From Acinetobacter sp. ANC 4178 (lineage in GTDB: Bacteria; Pseudomonadota; Gammaproteobacteria; Pseudomonadales; Moraxellaceae): a stretch of 64,000 nt of DNA. The stretch is from the NCBI RefSeq assembly GCF_004331175.1, contig NZ_SJOD01000001.1, forward strand, positions 806,001 to 870,000, given 5' to 3'. Positions 45,770-55,777 of this stretch are shown here, in pieces; the stretch's first letter is position 1; every line of letters begins with the position of its first letter. The position numbers were made by a program, and so were the translations under genes. The notes under the pieces are model-generated. The model saw only the letters and a program-made list of their open reading frames with translations. It was not told the DNA's origin and made no database searches.

Positions 45770-46372
45770 GTGGCTATAGAATTTATTTCCAAATCAAAGT
45801 TACCTACTGCATTTGGCGATTTTGAAATTATAGCGTTTCAAGACCAAAATACTGGCGAAGAACATATTGCTCTTGTCAAAGGGATGAGTACTATTTCTGA
45901 TCAACCTGTACTCGTCAGAATTCATTCAGAATGCTTAACAGGCGATGCTTTCGCATCACTCAAATGTGACTGTGGTCCTCAATTACATTCAACTATGAAA
46001 ATGATCAATGATGCAGGTCAAGGTGTGATCTTATACCTGCGCCAAGAAGGCCGTGGCATAGGATTAACCAATAAAATTCGAGCCTATGCACTTCAAGACC
46101 AAGGACATGATACTCTTGACGCCAATTTATTATTAAATTTACCAGCAGATGCTCGTAAATATGACATGTGCACCATTATGTTAGATTATTTAAAAATAAA
46201 GAATGTAAAACTCATTACAAATAATCCGCTTAAAATTAAATCTTTAACTGATTTAGGAATTAATGTTGTTGAACGGATTCCATTAAAAGTTGGCTTAAAT
46301 ATTTTTAACAAAGCTTATCTAGAGACAAAGCAAAAACGTATGTCACATCTGTATGATAATAGTGATTTCTAA
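45770..46372 (+). CDS. ribA: GTP cyclohydrolase II
   Basis: This enzyme makes the first riboflavin intermediate from GTP. It has 200 residues from GTG at 45770, which follows AGGTGG and aligns its KLPT with the start of E. coli RibA ([13 protein letters not shown]); a GTG at 45758 is open but lies on the ribosome site. Zinc ligands are the three Cys of [19 protein letters not shown], and [20 protein letters not shown] is the catalytic loop. Stands alone. May be an extra copy, which cannot be checked here. Confidence 0.9.
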   Translation: MAIEFISKSKLPTAFGDFEIIAFQDQNTGEEHIALVKGMSTISDQPVLVRIHSECLTGDAFASLKCDCGPQLHSTMKMINDAGQGVILYLRQEGRGIGLTNKIRAYALQDQGHDTLDANLLLNLPADARKYDMCTIMLDYLKIKNVKLITNNPLKIKSLTDLGINVVERIPLKVGLNIFNKAYLETKQKRMSHLYDNSDF

Positions 46373-46414
46373 AAACCGATCACTTTCGGTAAAAAATCCA
46401 GATACAAAGTTCCA

Positions 46415-46436
46415 TCTCCCTTATGGGAGAGGGTTT
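46415..46436. terminator. Probable terminator between ribA and trpA
   Basis: TCTCCC and GGGAGA pair around TTAT, with GGGTTTT following on the plus strand. A second small hairpin (ACCGA with TCGGT) lies at about 46375-46391. Two converging genes end here. Confidence 0.45.
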
Positions 46437-46494
46437 TATCAGATATAGTTCTTGATAAATTAACTTTAAATATACTGATTAAAGAAACAGGATA

Positions 46495-47280
46495 TTATTT
46501 ATTTTCTCTAAGTATTTGCGAAAAAGCTGTGACTTTTTCTAAAGTCGCATTCATCCCCTTATTAAAAAAAGTATCGACAAGCGCTGAACCGATAATAATC
46601 AAATCTACTTTATTGGCTAAGGCTTTAACATGACTTTCATTTTTGATCCCAAAGCCAATTGCAACTGGAATATTAAAAATAGGCTTAATTTCAGCAATCT
46701 TTTTCTCGAGATTAGACAGATTGAAGTCTCCTCCTGTTAAGCCATTTTCTGCAACATGATATAAAAAACCTGTCGCGCGCGCTGAGATTTGCTCTAACCT
46801 TTCAACTGGGGTAGTCGGTGCTGTCATTGCAATTAAATGCATATTTTTTTCATTTAACTGCACTTCGAATTTTTCTCGATATCCATATGGAGCATCTAAA
46901 ATCAATATTCCATCTATAAGATTCTCTGTTTCGGCGATAAGTGTCTCGAAACCATATTGCATAATCGGATTTAAATAAGTCATAAAAATTATTGGTGTTT
47001 TTTCATCATATAGCCTGATTGCTTTTACCAACTCAATGGTCTGTTTTACCGTTTGACCTGCACTTAAAGCCCTAAGATGCGCTGCTTGAATTATCTCTCC
47101 ATCTGCCACTGGATCTGAAAAAGGAATGCCAACTTCAATAATGTCAGCCCCAGCTTGACCTAATTGGCTCAACAGACGACAACTTTCTACGAAATTAGGA
47201 TCTCCAGCAGTAAAATAACAGACCAGACCACTTCGATTTTCCAGTTTCAATTGCTCTAATTTTTGATCTAGACGGTTCAT
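46495..47280 (-). CDS. trpA: Tryptophan synthase alpha chain, divergent type
   Basis: This 261-residue TIM barrel cleaves indole-glycerol phosphate to indole. The catalytic Glu and Asp are kept in [20 protein letters not shown]. Other family signatures are altered: the usual D-L-P-P loop is [10 protein letters not shown], and the phosphate region reads [13 protein letters not shown] where V-S-x-x-G-V-T-G is typical. It overlaps trpB by four bases. Confidence 0.86.
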   Translation of the reverse strand: MNRLDQKLEQLKLENRSGLVCYFTAGDPNFVESCRLLSQLGQAGADIIEVGIPFSDPVADGEIIQAAHLRALSAGQTVKQTIELVKAIRLYDEKTPIIFMTYLNPIMQYGFETLIAETENLIDGILILDAPYGYREKFEVQLNEKNMHLIAMTAPTTPVERLEQISARATGFLYHVAENGLTGGDFNLSNLEKKIAEIKPIFNIPVAIGFGIKNESHVKALANKVDLIIIGSALVDTFFNKGMNATLEKVTAFSQILRENK

Positions 47281-48488
47281 GCTGTAGCTCCTGCAAGATA
47301 TTTTTTGACCGTGTTTAAGTCTTTGTCACCTCTGCCACTTAAATTGACAATAATGATCTGTTCTGGCTGCATTTCTTGAGCAAGTTGAATCGCATACGCA
47401 ATCGCATGAGAACTCTCTAGAGCAGGAATAATGCCCTCCTGTTGGCTTAAAAGCTGAAATGCATTTACAGCTTCTTGATCGGTTATAGCCGTATATGTCA
47501 CACGTCCTGTTTCAAACAGAAGGCCATGCTCAGGACCAACACCAGGATAATCTAAGCCAGCTGATATAGAGTGCCCTTCTAAAATCTGCCCATCTAAATC
47601 TTGTAATAAATAGGTTAAATTGCCATGCAGCACACCAACTTGACCTTTGCAAATAGAGGCGGCATGTTCACCGCTATTTGTTCCTTTTCCACCTGCCTCA
47701 ACGCCAAACATTTTGACATTTAGGTCTTCTAGAAAAGGATGCATCAACCCTAGTGCATTTGATCCACCACCCACACAAGCAACCAAAGCATCAGGCAGTT
47801 TATTTTCTTTGAAGAGTATTTGGTTTCTGGCTTCTAGACCAATAATTTTCTGAAATTCTCTGACCATCGAGGGATATGGATGAGGGCCTGCACCCGTACC
47901 CAACAGGTAATAGGTTGTATCAACATGACGAATCCAGTCACGTAATGCTTCATTCATCGCATCTTTTAAAGTCCCACGACCTTTTTGAACACTTCTGACT
48001 TCAGCACCGAGTAATTTCATGCGTTCAACATTGATTTGTTGGCGCTGAATATCTGTTTCTCCCATAAAAATGGTACATTTCATCTTAAACAGTGCGCAAA
48101 CCGTTGCTGTTGCAACCCCATGTTGTCCAGCACCAGTTTCTGCAATGATTCTGGTTTTCCCCATAAATTTGGCCAATAAGATTTGCCCCACACAATTATT
48201 GATCTTATGTGCACCCGTATGGTTCAAATCTTCTCGCTTGAGATATATTCGAGCACCTCCTGCATAAGCTGTTAGGTTTTTTGCATAGAAAAGCGGACTA
48301 GGGCGACCAACAAAGTCCGTTAAAATCTGCTGATATTCAGCCCAAAATTCAGGTTTATGCCGAACCGTATTAAAGGCTTGCTCCAATTCTTGCAGTGCGG
48401 GCATTAAGCTCTCTGGCATGTAACATCCGCCAAATTTACCAAAAAATCCCAATTCATCGGGACCATTACCTGTATAAGGGGTTGTCAT
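47277..48488 (-). CDS. trpB: Tryptophan synthase beta chain
   Basis: This PLP enzyme joins indole and serine to tryptophan. It has 403 residues. The Schiff-base lysine is in [20 protein letters not shown], followed by [19 protein letters not shown], the phosphate-binding glycines in [13 protein letters not shown] and the late Ser region in [10 protein letters not shown]. Standard sequence throughout. First gene of the trpBA pair, divergent from a LysR regulator as in Pseudomonas trpI-trpBA. Confidence 0.94.
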   Translation of the reverse strand: MTTPYTGNGPDELGFFGKFGGCYMPESLMPALQELEQAFNTVRHKPEFWAEYQQILTDFVGRPSPLFYAKNLTAYAGGARIYLKREDLNHTGAHKINNCVGQILLAKFMGKTRIIAETGAGQHGVATATVCALFKMKCTIFMGETDIQRQQINVERMKLLGAEVRSVQKGRGTLKDAMNEALRDWIRHVDTTYYLLGTGAGPHPYPSMVREFQKIIGLEARNQILFKENKLPDALVACVGGGSNALGLMHPFLEDLNVKMFGVEAGGKGTNSGEHAASICKGQVGVLHGNLTYLLQDLDGQILEGHSISAGLDYPGVGPEHGLLFETGRVTYTAITDQEAVNAFQLLSQQEGIIPALESSHAIAYAIQLAQEMQPEQIIIVNLSGRGDKDLNTVKKYLAGATA

Positions 48489-48590
48489 CTCATCTCTCTT
48501 TTACTATCAAAACTTGTTTGATCTTAAAATATTTTCATTTTTCTGATAATTGATATATTTTGAGCTGATGGTGTTAGAAAATTTTACAAC

Positions 48591-49472
48591 ATGAAACGCA
48601 GAACATTACCTCCCCTTAATGCTTTAAAAGCATTTGAAGCCGTCGCCAGAAATAAAAGTTTCAGCTTAGCTGCAGAAGAATTATGTGTCACCCATAGTGC
48701 GATTAGCCATCAAATAAAACAGCTAGAAGAATGGTTAGATAAAAAATTGTTTATTCGACATTCCTCGACCATCTCTCTGACAGCGGATGCCGAAGAATTA
48801 TCGCTCGTTTGTACGCAGCTTTTTAATCGTTTAGAACAATGCGTCTTTGAGTTAACTAATAAAACGTCAGAGGTAGAAGTTGTCATAGGCGCTTCTCATA
48901 GTTTTATGGCAAATTGGCTGATTCCTCGATTAGAAAAGCTCGAAGTCATTTATCCCAATATCCATATTAAATTAATGACATGTAATGACTTAAAATTGTT
49001 AGAAAAAGAGAAAGTTGACATATTTATCAATAGCATCAGTGAGTATCATCTACTTCCCAACTTTTTGAATAAATATCTGTTATTTCCCGATAACATGGGG
49101 CCTATTTGTAATCGGGAAATAAATCATCTTCATTCCGTAAATGATCTTTTAAACTATCCATTACTTCATACCCACTCAAATAAAAGTGCATGGCATACAT
49201 GGTTTGATCAGTCCAAAATTAACTTTTCCCCAAAAACGAATGATCGTTATTTTGATAGTCTCAATTTAATGATAGAAGCGGCTGTTTCAGGCTTAGGAAT
49301 TGCCATAGCCCCTCAAATTTTAGTCGAAAAAGAAATTTTGAATGGAAGAATCATTGCCCCTTTTGGTTTTATCTATTGTGACTATAATTTTTATGCAATG
49401 GTCAGAAAAAACAATGAGAATCATGATGTCATGAATATTATTCATTGGTTAATAGCTGGAGAAAAAGGTTAA
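48591..49472 (+). CDS. LysR-type regulator divergent from trpBA (TrpI-like)
   Basis: This 293-residue LysR protein of the GcvA/TrpI group begins MKRRTLPPLNALKAFEAVAR and its helix-turn-helix is FSLAAEELCVTHSAISHQIK. The effector domain has SHSFMANWLIPRLEKLEV and SGLGIAIAPQILVEKEI. The 102-bp gap to trpB and the divergent layout suggest it controls trpBA in response to indole-glycerol phosphate, as TrpI does. This is inferred from layout, so no symbol is given. Confidence 0.8.
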   Translation: MKRRTLPPLNALKAFEAVARNKSFSLAAEELCVTHSAISHQIKQLEEWLDKKLFIRHSSTISLTADAEELSLVCTQLFNRLEQCVFELTNKTSEVEVVIGASHSFMANWLIPRLEKLEVIYPNIHIKLMTCNDLKLLEKEKVDIFINSISEYHLLPNFLNKYLLFPDNMGPICNREINHLHSVNDLLNYPLLHTHSNKSAWHTWFDQSKINFSPKTNDRYFDSLNLMIEAAVSGLGIAIAPQILVEKEILNGRIIAPFGFIYCDYNFYAMVRKNNENHDVMNIIHWLIAGEKG

Positions 49473-49596
49473 AAAAAAATTAATCATTGATCACCACAAT
49501 TCTATTTAATGTACTGACTTGAACTTCTATCTTCACATTCTGTTCACTCTAGCCCCCCTAAAGTGTGAGGATAAACGGTGAAGATGGACAGTGAAC

Positions 49597-50169
49597 ATGA
49601 ATCAAGTCAAAACGTTAATGGCAATTGCCTTATCCTTACCCGTGCTTTTCCTGTCAGGATGTAAAAGTGTTCCTCGTTATTCCTCGGATTATGCAAATGC
49701 CAGAGCCACTATTCAGGGCATAACTTTAGATGATGCAAAAGCATTAGAAATTGGCACCCGCTTCACTTCGGCATTTAATACCATGGGTACACCTAAATTC
49801 GTTGAAAATGCTGGAGCACTGTATGCAGATCAGCTTTTTATTAACGATACGCTGTCCCAATTTTCATCGCGTAAAAAACTGCTTGAACATTTTCAGGGTA
49901 TGAACCAGCGGGTGAGTAATGTAACTGTCCGTCTATTAAATACTTCGTACCATCAAGATTCTGCCTATGTGCATTGGCATATGGTTTATGATTTTAAAAT
50001 GTTCGGGAAAACACGAACAATGGATTCTTTTGGCATCAGTGAAATAAAGGTCAACCAAAATCATCAAATTATTTTCCAACAAGATTTCTGGGATCCTGCC
50101 AATGGTCTATATCGTTCTTTGCCATATGTAGGAGGAACCTATTCATGGGTACTGCCTTTCAAAAAGTAG
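49597..50169 (+). CDS. Lipoprotein with NTF2/SnoaL-like domain
   Basis: The signal peptide is MNQVKTLMAIALSLPVLFLS with lipobox LSGC, giving a lipid-anchored protein of about 190 residues. The mature part resembles the NTF2-like fold: TRFTSAFNTMGTPKFVENAG, FINDTLSQFSSRKKLLEHFQ, SAYVHWHMVYDFKMFGKTR, and a final FQQDFWDPANGLYRSLPY. The ATG at 49597 is preferred to GTG at 49591. It overlaps the next gene by 25 bases. Such lipoproteins accompany CFA and DUF1365 lipid clusters. Confidence 0.75.
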   Translation: MNQVKTLMAIALSLPVLFLSGCKSVPRYSSDYANARATIQGITLDDAKALEIGTRFTSAFNTMGTPKFVENAGALYADQLFINDTLSQFSSRKKLLEHFQGMNQRVSNVTVRLLNTSYHQDSAYVHWHMVYDFKMFGKTRTMDSFGISEIKVNQNHQIIFQQDFWDPANGLYRSLPYVGGTYSWVLPFKK

Positions 50170-50642
50170 CCATAATCACTGTGCTGATGCTCGGGAGTTT
50201 TAGTTCGTGGGCGTATGCGCAGAGCTTAAATAAATGTGGTCATGGCCCACTCATGGTGGGACAAAAACAGGTCGGTGTTGCCAGTTACTTTGCGCAAAAC
50301 TGTAATCAGTCTTGGCAAGGCCAAAACATGCAGATGGATTTTAGCTATACACAGAATATTCCAGAGTGGGCATTCAAACGTGCGGCTACATATCTACTCA
50401 AACGTAATATTAAAGATCAAAAAATGCATGCTGTTTTCAATCCAATTACCGACTTGTATCGTCCAGTAAACTCAGGAGATCTATACCAACTAAAATATAG
50501 CCATGCCACACACACCTTAAGCCTATACTTAAACCAGAAAATTCAGGGACAACTTCAGAACCCACAGGCTCAGCAATATTTTAATATATGGCTAGGTCCT
50601 CAGCCATTTAGTGCTAAATTAAAACAGCAATTAATAAAGTAG
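50145..50642 (+). CDS. Exported chalcone-isomerase-like protein
   Basis: This 165-residue protein has a Sec signal peptide (MGTAFQKVAIITVLMLGSFS, cleaved after AYAQ). It has the chalcone isomerase-like pattern at the end: GDLYQLKYSHATHTLSLYLN followed by YFNIWLGPQPFSAKLKQQLI. The family probably binds fatty acids and is found near CFA genes. Second gene of the plus-strand operon, 11 bp before the response regulator. Confidence 0.75.
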   Translation: MGTAFQKVAIITVLMLGSFSSWAYAQSLNKCGHGPLMVGQKQVGVASYFAQNCNQSWQGQNMQMDFSYTQNIPEWAFKRAATYLLKRNIKDQKMHAVFNPITDLYRPVNSGDLYQLKYSHATHTLSLYLNQKIQGQLQNPQAQQYFNIWLGPQPFSAKLKQQLIK

Positions 50643-50653
50643 TCACTACAGTT

Positions 50654-51340
50654 ATGTCTAAACATTTTATTTTGATGGTCGAAGATCATTATGAACTGGC
50701 ATCTACCTTATGCGAGTTTCTAGAAGAGCACGGCTTTGTGATCGACCATGCTCGAAACCTAAATGCTGCGCGCCAATTGCTCAAACAGCAACGCTATCAT
50801 ATTTTACTTTTAGATATTAACTTGCCTGATGGTTCGGGTTATGAACTCTGTGAATGGCTACGAAATAAAGAAGGTATGGACCTTCCTGTGCTGATGCTCA
50901 CCGCACGCGATACGCTGAATGACAAACTCAAAGGGTTCAATTCAGGAACGGATGATTATCTAGTCAAGCCGTTTGACTTTAATGAGCTGGTGGTTCGAGT
51001 CAAAGCTTTGATCAAGCGTTCACAGGGTGAAGTTTCCTCTGGCCGTCTTCAAATTCATGATCTGATTCTGGACCCTGCAAGACAGCAACTGACTCGTGCA
51101 GGACAAACCATTGAACTGCCCCCCATTCAGTTCAAACTGCTCAAACTACTGATGCGTCATTCACCTAAAGTTCTGACTAAACAGGAAATCATGATAGAAC
51201 TTTGGGGGGATGAAGAGCCTGAAAGCGATGCCCTGCGTAGTCATATTTATAATCTGCGTAAAATGGTGGACAAGCCTTTTGAAAAAAAGCTGATTCATAC
51301 CATATCTGGTGTCGGGTTAAAGATCACTTTAGAAGCATAA
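50654..51340 (+). CDS. OmpR/PhoB-family response regulator
   Basis: This 228-residue protein has a receiver domain with the phospho-acceptor Asp in ILLLDINLPDGSGYELC, Thr in LMLTARDTLNDK and Lys in DDYLVKPFDFNEL. The C-terminal winged helix covers about 130-225 (PIQFKLLKLLMRHSPKVLTK, then RSHIYNLRKMVDKPF). The stop lies 17 bp before the end of the opposing sensor kinase gene, which is its probable partner. Confidence 0.9.
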   Translation: MSKHFILMVEDHYELASTLCEFLEEHGFVIDHARNLNAARQLLKQQRYHILLLDINLPDGSGYELCEWLRNKEGMDLPVLMLTARDTLNDKLKGFNSGTDDYLVKPFDFNELVVRVKALIKRSQGEVSSGRLQIHDLILDPARQQLTRAGQTIELPPIQFKLLKLLMRHSPKVLTKQEIMIELWGDEEPESDALRSHIYNLRKMVDKPFEKKLIHTISGVGLKITLEA

Positions 51341-51357
51341 GCTTTCGAAGCTGGGTC

Positions 51358-52680
51358 CTAATTTAAATACACGACAACAATCAGTCCAGTCGTCATCGCC
51401 AGATCAACATCTTGATGGGTACTGAGATAATAATGCCGATCAAACAACTCCACTCGCCAGCCCAACTGCTTGCACAACTTCTGTACCAGTTGTAGTCCAA
51501 TGCCATGACCTTTGATCTCTAATTGCAATTGTTGCCCCGACAGTTCTTGCACCTTTGAATTATTCGGTAAAGGAATGCCGACGCCATTATCTGCAATCAA
51601 TACTGTATTTTTTTGCAGAATGACATCAATTTCTGTGCCTTGTGAATAATTCAGTGCATTCCGCAAAATATTACCAAATACCATTTTGGTCATCGATGGG
51701 TAAAGTTTACGAGGCTGTTCATCGAGGTCTTTTTGCAAATCAATCTGCATACCTTTGTTATGGCTCACGTTGTCCAAATCCTGAAGCAGATTTTCCAGAC
51801 ATTCTGAAAGCATAGTCGGTTCAGCCGTTAAAGTATCGGTGGTGTTGCGTGCGATTGCTAACAACGTATCCACCAACAGTTGCATATCTTCAATAGTGTT
51901 ATGCAAACGAGTAAACGACTTGTTATCGCCATAACGTGCCTGACATAGCTGCACATTGCCTTTTAAAATGGTCAGTGGGGTACGCAGCTCGTGGCTGACA
52001 TCGCTGGTAAACTCACGTTCGCGTTGAATAAAATCGCTTAAGACCTGATGATATTTTTCTAGCGCCTGCTTCAGATATTCTGCTTCCAGATTTGAATCCG
52101 TACGGATGTCATAAAACGGCGAAGCCTGATTTTTTTGATGTTCCCAGTCAATATGTTCTAGTGCATTGGCCAGACGGGTAATTGGAGAAAAATAGCGCCG
52201 AGCACGGCGATTCCACCACCACAGCACACTATACAGCACAAATAGGCTAACCATCAGTGGTGCCAGACCAAACAGCCAGACCAGTTTATTGACATTACTT
52301 TCGCCAAAAACCAACAGTACATGCTGCCCGTCTTTTTCACCATAAACGGTCATGCGTTCCTTGCCATCGACAAAATGCCGATTCACCCCTTGCTCAAGCT
52401 GCATCGTCTTAAATTGAGGCGGTGGCACAGTGTTCCAGCGGTAACCATACAGATTTTTAGTGTCGGGCAATTCTGCGGCAGGATTGCGTTCCAGTCGTTG
52501 CCAGTAGTGTGACATTTCCTGTTCTAGCGCTGTTCTGAGCAGAGACCCTTTAATCACCCAAGCACTGAAGCCAATCCCAATCACCACAGACAAGGCAATG
52601 AATCCGATTTGCAGCCAGTAGTAGCGGTTAAACACCTCACCCAGAGGATGATCACGTTTATCCCTAAACAACTTTAACAT
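51358..52680 (-). CDS. Sensor histidine kinase of the lipid cluster
   Basis: The start is placed at 52680 (MLKLFRDKRDHPLG) because GGGGAA lies upstream; the frame is open to 52758, within the methyltransferase gene. 440 residues. A membrane segment near 20-42 and another near 145-167 enclose a periplasmic sensor. The H box is SDVSHELRTPLTILKG, the N box NILRNALNYSQG, then IADNGVGIP and GHGIGLQLVQKL. It is the last gene of the lipid operon, 35 bp after the methyltransferase. Confidence 0.88.
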   Translation of the reverse strand: MLKLFRDKRDHPLGEVFNRYYWLQIGFIALSVVIGIGFSAWVIKGSLLRTALEQEMSHYWQRLERNPAAELPDTKNLYGYRWNTVPPPQFKTMQLEQGVNRHFVDGKERMTVYGEKDGQHVLLVFGESNVNKLVWLFGLAPLMVSLFVLYSVLWWWNRRARRYFSPITRLANALEHIDWEHQKNQASPFYDIRTDSNLEAEYLKQALEKYHQVLSDFIQREREFTSDVSHELRTPLTILKGNVQLCQARYGDNKSFTRLHNTIEDMQLLVDTLLAIARNTTDTLTAEPTMLSECLENLLQDLDNVSHNKGMQIDLQKDLDEQPRKLYPSMTKMVFGNILRNALNYSQGTEIDVILQKNTVLIADNGVGIPLPNNSKVQELSGQQLQLEIKGHGIGLQLVQKLCKQLGWRVELFDRHYYLSTHQDVDLAMTTGLIVVVYLN

Positions 52681-52715
52681 TGATGCATTCCCCGCTGGCC
52701 CATCCCACTGTTCAA

Positions 52716-53765
52716 TTATACGGCTTTCTTCTTCAACAGAAAGTGTCCAATCACCCACTCGCGTCCATGGTCATAACCAAACAGTTCGGCACAGGCCATA
52801 AAGAAAATCCGCCAACGCTGCCACCAGATTGCGGCATCTGCGCCATAGGTTTGCTCAAATAAGGGCTTCAGCTCGGTCTGTTTAGCATCCATATTTTCTA
52901 GCCAAGCATTTGCGGTACGTTCATATTGCGTACCCGCCCATTGCCAATGCTGTTCTAGCTGCAAATGCTGCTGAAAATGTAGGAAAGTTGAGGCCGCCGG
53001 CATCAAACCACCACTGAAGAAATATTGTGACATCCAGTCAAACTCATTTTTGACTTCAAACGGATAATGCAAGAAACGGTGACAGAAAATATGACACCAC
53101 AATAAGCCATCTGGTTTGAGCCAAATACTGATATTTTCAAATAGTTTTTGATAGTTACGTACATGCTCAAACATCTCGACCGACACCACACGGTCAAAAG
53201 AGGCAGGTTCAAGTTGCAACACATTGACATCACAAGTGATCACCGTCAGGTTATCCAGTTTCTTTAAACGGGCTTGTTCCTGAATATGCTCGCGCTGCGT
53301 TGAAGAATTTGACACGACCGTAATACGGGCCGTTGGATAACGCTCAGCCATATACAGACTTAAGGAACCCCAGCCACAACCAATTTCCAAAATATCCTGA
53401 CCATCTTTCAGTTGCGCTCGTTGGCAGTAGCAGGCAAGAGCGGCCTCTTCAGCTTGATCTAGCGTCGTATCAACATGTTCAAAGAGACTCGCGCTATATT
53501 TCAGACGCTTACCGAGTACTGCCTGAAAAAATGCAGTTGGCAGTTCATAGTGCTGCTCATTGGCTTTGTCTGTCTCGATAGCAATTTCACTGTTTTTCAG
53601 CATGGTCAGCACATCCATATAGCGCTGCGCTGCTAATGCGGGGTCAAACCGACCTTCTTGTGCCAGACGTTTTTTGCTCAAGATTTTAATACCAGCACGA
53701 ATCACTGGGTCTGGCACCTTGCCATTTTCGATCAGTTTTAAAGATTGTTGAATCATAAAGTCCAT
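52716..53765 (-). CDS. CFA-synthase-like SAM methyltransferase
   Basis: ATG at 53765 follows the stop of the DUF1295 gene by 8 bases and has AGG at the right distance; the frame is open from a GTG at 53792. 349 residues. SAM binding: ILEIGCGWGSLSLYMAERYP; also ELPTAFFQAVLGKRLKYSAS and SVEMFEHVRNYQKLFE, the last with the Glu-His pair. It lacks the N-terminal domain typical of true CFA synthase and resembles methyltransferases that act on unsaturated acyl chains, such as UfaM. Substrate unknown. Confidence 0.82.
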   Translation of the reverse strand: MDFMIQQSLKLIENGKVPDPVIRAGIKILSKKRLAQEGRFDPALAAQRYMDVLTMLKNSEIAIETDKANEQHYELPTAFFQAVLGKRLKYSASLFEHVDTTLDQAEEAALACYCQRAQLKDGQDILEIGCGWGSLSLYMAERYPTARITVVSNSSTQREHIQEQARLKKLDNLTVITCDVNVLQLEPASFDRVVSVEMFEHVRNYQKLFENISIWLKPDGLLWCHIFCHRFLHYPFEVKNEFDWMSQYFFSGGLMPAASTFLHFQQHLQLEQHWQWAGTQYERTANAWLENMDAKQTELKPLFEQTYGADAAIWWQRWRIFFMACAELFGYDHGREWVIGHFLLKKKAV

Positions 53766-53773
53766 GTATTTAC

Positions 53774-54553
53774 CTACTCTTTGGGTGGCCACGGAATAAA
53801 CATTGAAGTTCGTCGTTGATAGTCTTTGTAATTGTCGCCACGGTGGGTCAGTGCCTGTTTTTCACTAAAAGGAATCCCCGTAAAGTAGTACAGGAATAGC
53901 CACATCAGCAGCGGATAGACCCATAAACCATAGACTCCTGCGGCCAGACCAAGCACTGGATAGGCAAACCAATGCAGCCATTCAAAAAAATAATTCGGAT
54001 GGCGTGAGTATTTCCACAAGCCCTGATCCATGCTTTTACCTTGATTCTGCGGATTTAGCTTAAAACGATAGAGCTGCTGATCGGCCGTGCTTTCACCTAT
54101 CAAAGCTGAGAGCATGATCATGCCCGCCACAATCACAGTGACCGAAGTCCAGTCATTCCATTGCTCGGTCGAGATACTTAACAAGTTCAACATTGGGTAA
54201 GAAAACAGTAGCGCCAAACCTGCCTGAAATATAAAAAACACCAGAAAACCGAGATGCTGATAATCCCCCATCGCTCGGCGCATGTTGGCATAACGCGTGT
54301 CTTCTTGGGTTTCATGAGCATAGCGCCGCAACAGATGCCAAGTCAGCCGCGAAAACCAGATCCCACTTGCCAGTCCCAGAAATAACCGAACCAACAGCGG
54401 TGCACTGTCAATCGCCCAAGCTGCAATAATCACATTGAGCGCAATACTGAAACTCCATGCAACATCAACCAGCCCTGCTCTGCGGTTATAGGTCACCAAT
54501 ACCCAGCTACAGAGCATAATGAAGACATTGAGCAAAAATAAATCTAGCAGCAT
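53774..54553 (-). CDS. DUF1295 membrane protein (steroid 5-alpha-reductase-like)
   Basis: This 259-residue protein has five to six membrane segments. The C-terminal motif GLWKYSRHPNYFFEWLHWFA is the NADPH and substrate-binding region of the steroid 5-alpha-reductase/ICMT-like family, and YKDYQRRTSMFIPWPPK ends the protein. It probably reduces or desaturates a lipid chain in the membrane. It lies 24 bp after cfa. Confidence 0.85.
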   Translation of the reverse strand: MLLDLFLLNVFIMLCSWVLVTYNRRAGLVDVAWSFSIALNVIIAAWAIDSAPLLVRLFLGLASGIWFSRLTWHLLRRYAHETQEDTRYANMRRAMGDYQHLGFLVFFIFQAGLALLFSYPMLNLLSISTEQWNDWTSVTVIVAGMIMLSALIGESTADQQLYRFKLNPQNQGKSMDQGLWKYSRHPNYFFEWLHWFAYPVLGLAAGVYGLWVYPLLMWLFLYYFTGIPFSEKQALTHRGDNYKDYQRRTSMFIPWPPKE

Positions 54554-54577
54554 GTCGCCCTCCTGCTTTATCTCTGC

Positions 54578-55777
54578 TTAGTAAGCACTGGCTTCAAACA
54601 GCAAATGGACATCACTGATCACGCCTTCGCGGAAGCCGCCTTCGCAATAACACAGATAAAAATCCCACATTCGGATAAAGCGCTCATCAAAACCGAGTTG
54701 CATGACTTGATCACGCTGATCCAGAAAATGCTGGCGCCAATACTTCAAGGTTTGTGCATAGCTTTGACCGATATCTTCCAGATGCTTGAGACGAAGCTTT
54801 TGCTCAGAAGCCGTTTGCGTCATCACACTGATACAAGGAATGAAACTACCAGGGAAAATATAACGCTTAATGTAATCCACCGTATTTAAAGCTTTGGCAT
54901 AGCGTGCATCTTCAATCGTAATTGCCTGTATCAAGGCGAGACCATTCGGCTTGAGGAGCTCGCGGCATTTTCGGAAATAAGTTGGTAAATACTGCTCACC
55001 GACTGCTTCAATCATTTCAATGGACACTAATTTGTCGTATTTACCTTCCAATAAGCGATAGTCTTGAAGCTGTACAGACACCCGATGAGACAGTCCCGCT
55101 TCAGCAACTCGAGCGAGTGCTTCATCATACTGAGCCTTGGAAATGGTAATGGTGGTGACCTTACAGCCATAATGCTGAGCCGCATAAATGGCGAAGCCTC
55201 CCCAGCCACTACCAATTTCGACCAAATGGTCCATCGGTTTCAATTGAAGTTTCTGGCAGATCAATTCTTTTTTATAATCTGAAGCTTGTTCCAAGCTCAT
55301 ACAAGGGTCTTTAAAGACAGCACTGGAATACATCATGCTGGAATCTAAGAACAATTTAAAAAACTCATTGCTCAAGTCATAATGCTCAGCAATATTCTGG
55401 CGACTTCCATCAATCGAATTCTTACGGGATTTATACCAAGCCTTGAGTATGAACTGGCTGGCTTTTGCCACTACATTTTGATTCATTCGATCAAGCACAT
55501 CACGATTACGCGCTAGAATACGAATTACATTGACCAGATCTTCACTGCTCCAGTAACCCCGAATATAGCCTTCTGCTGCCCCCAGTACGCCATTACGGAA
55601 CAGCAAATCGATAAGGCGTTGGTCATGAACTTGAATGACCGCGTGCAAATCACTATAGTTTTCCCCGACCAAACCACTCCAAATACCTTTAAATATCAAC
55701 TGACCATGACGCAATTTCAGCATATGGCGTAGGACTATCGGCAGTTCGGTATGTTCTCCCATTAACAGTGTTTTCAT
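54578..55777 (-). CDS. cfa: Cyclopropane-fatty-acyl-phospholipid synthase
   Basis: This 399-residue protein is the family's usual length. HYDLSNEFFKLFLDSSMMYS is the acyl and bicarbonate-site region, LVEIGSGWGGFAIYAAQHYG binds SAM, and SIEMIEAVGEQYLPTYFRKC carries the catalytic Glu. It methylates double bonds in phospholipid acyl chains. The start overlaps the DUF1365 gene by four bases. A second family member lies downstream, so the two may have different products. Confidence 0.88.
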   Translation of the reverse strand: MKTLLMGEHTELPIVLRHMLKLRHGQLIFKGIWSGLVGENYSDLHAVIQVHDQRLIDLLFRNGVLGAAEGYIRGYWSSEDLVNVIRILARNRDVLDRMNQNVVAKASQFILKAWYKSRKNSIDGSRQNIAEHYDLSNEFFKLFLDSSMMYSSAVFKDPCMSLEQASDYKKELICQKLQLKPMDHLVEIGSGWGGFAIYAAQHYGCKVTTITISKAQYDEALARVAEAGLSHRVSVQLQDYRLLEGKYDKLVSIEMIEAVGEQYLPTYFRKCRELLKPNGLALIQAITIEDARYAKALNTVDYIKRYIFPGSFIPCISVMTQTASEQKLRLKHLEDIGQSYAQTLKYWRQHFLDQRDQVMQLGFDERFIRMWDFYLCYCEGGFREGVISDVHLLFEASAY

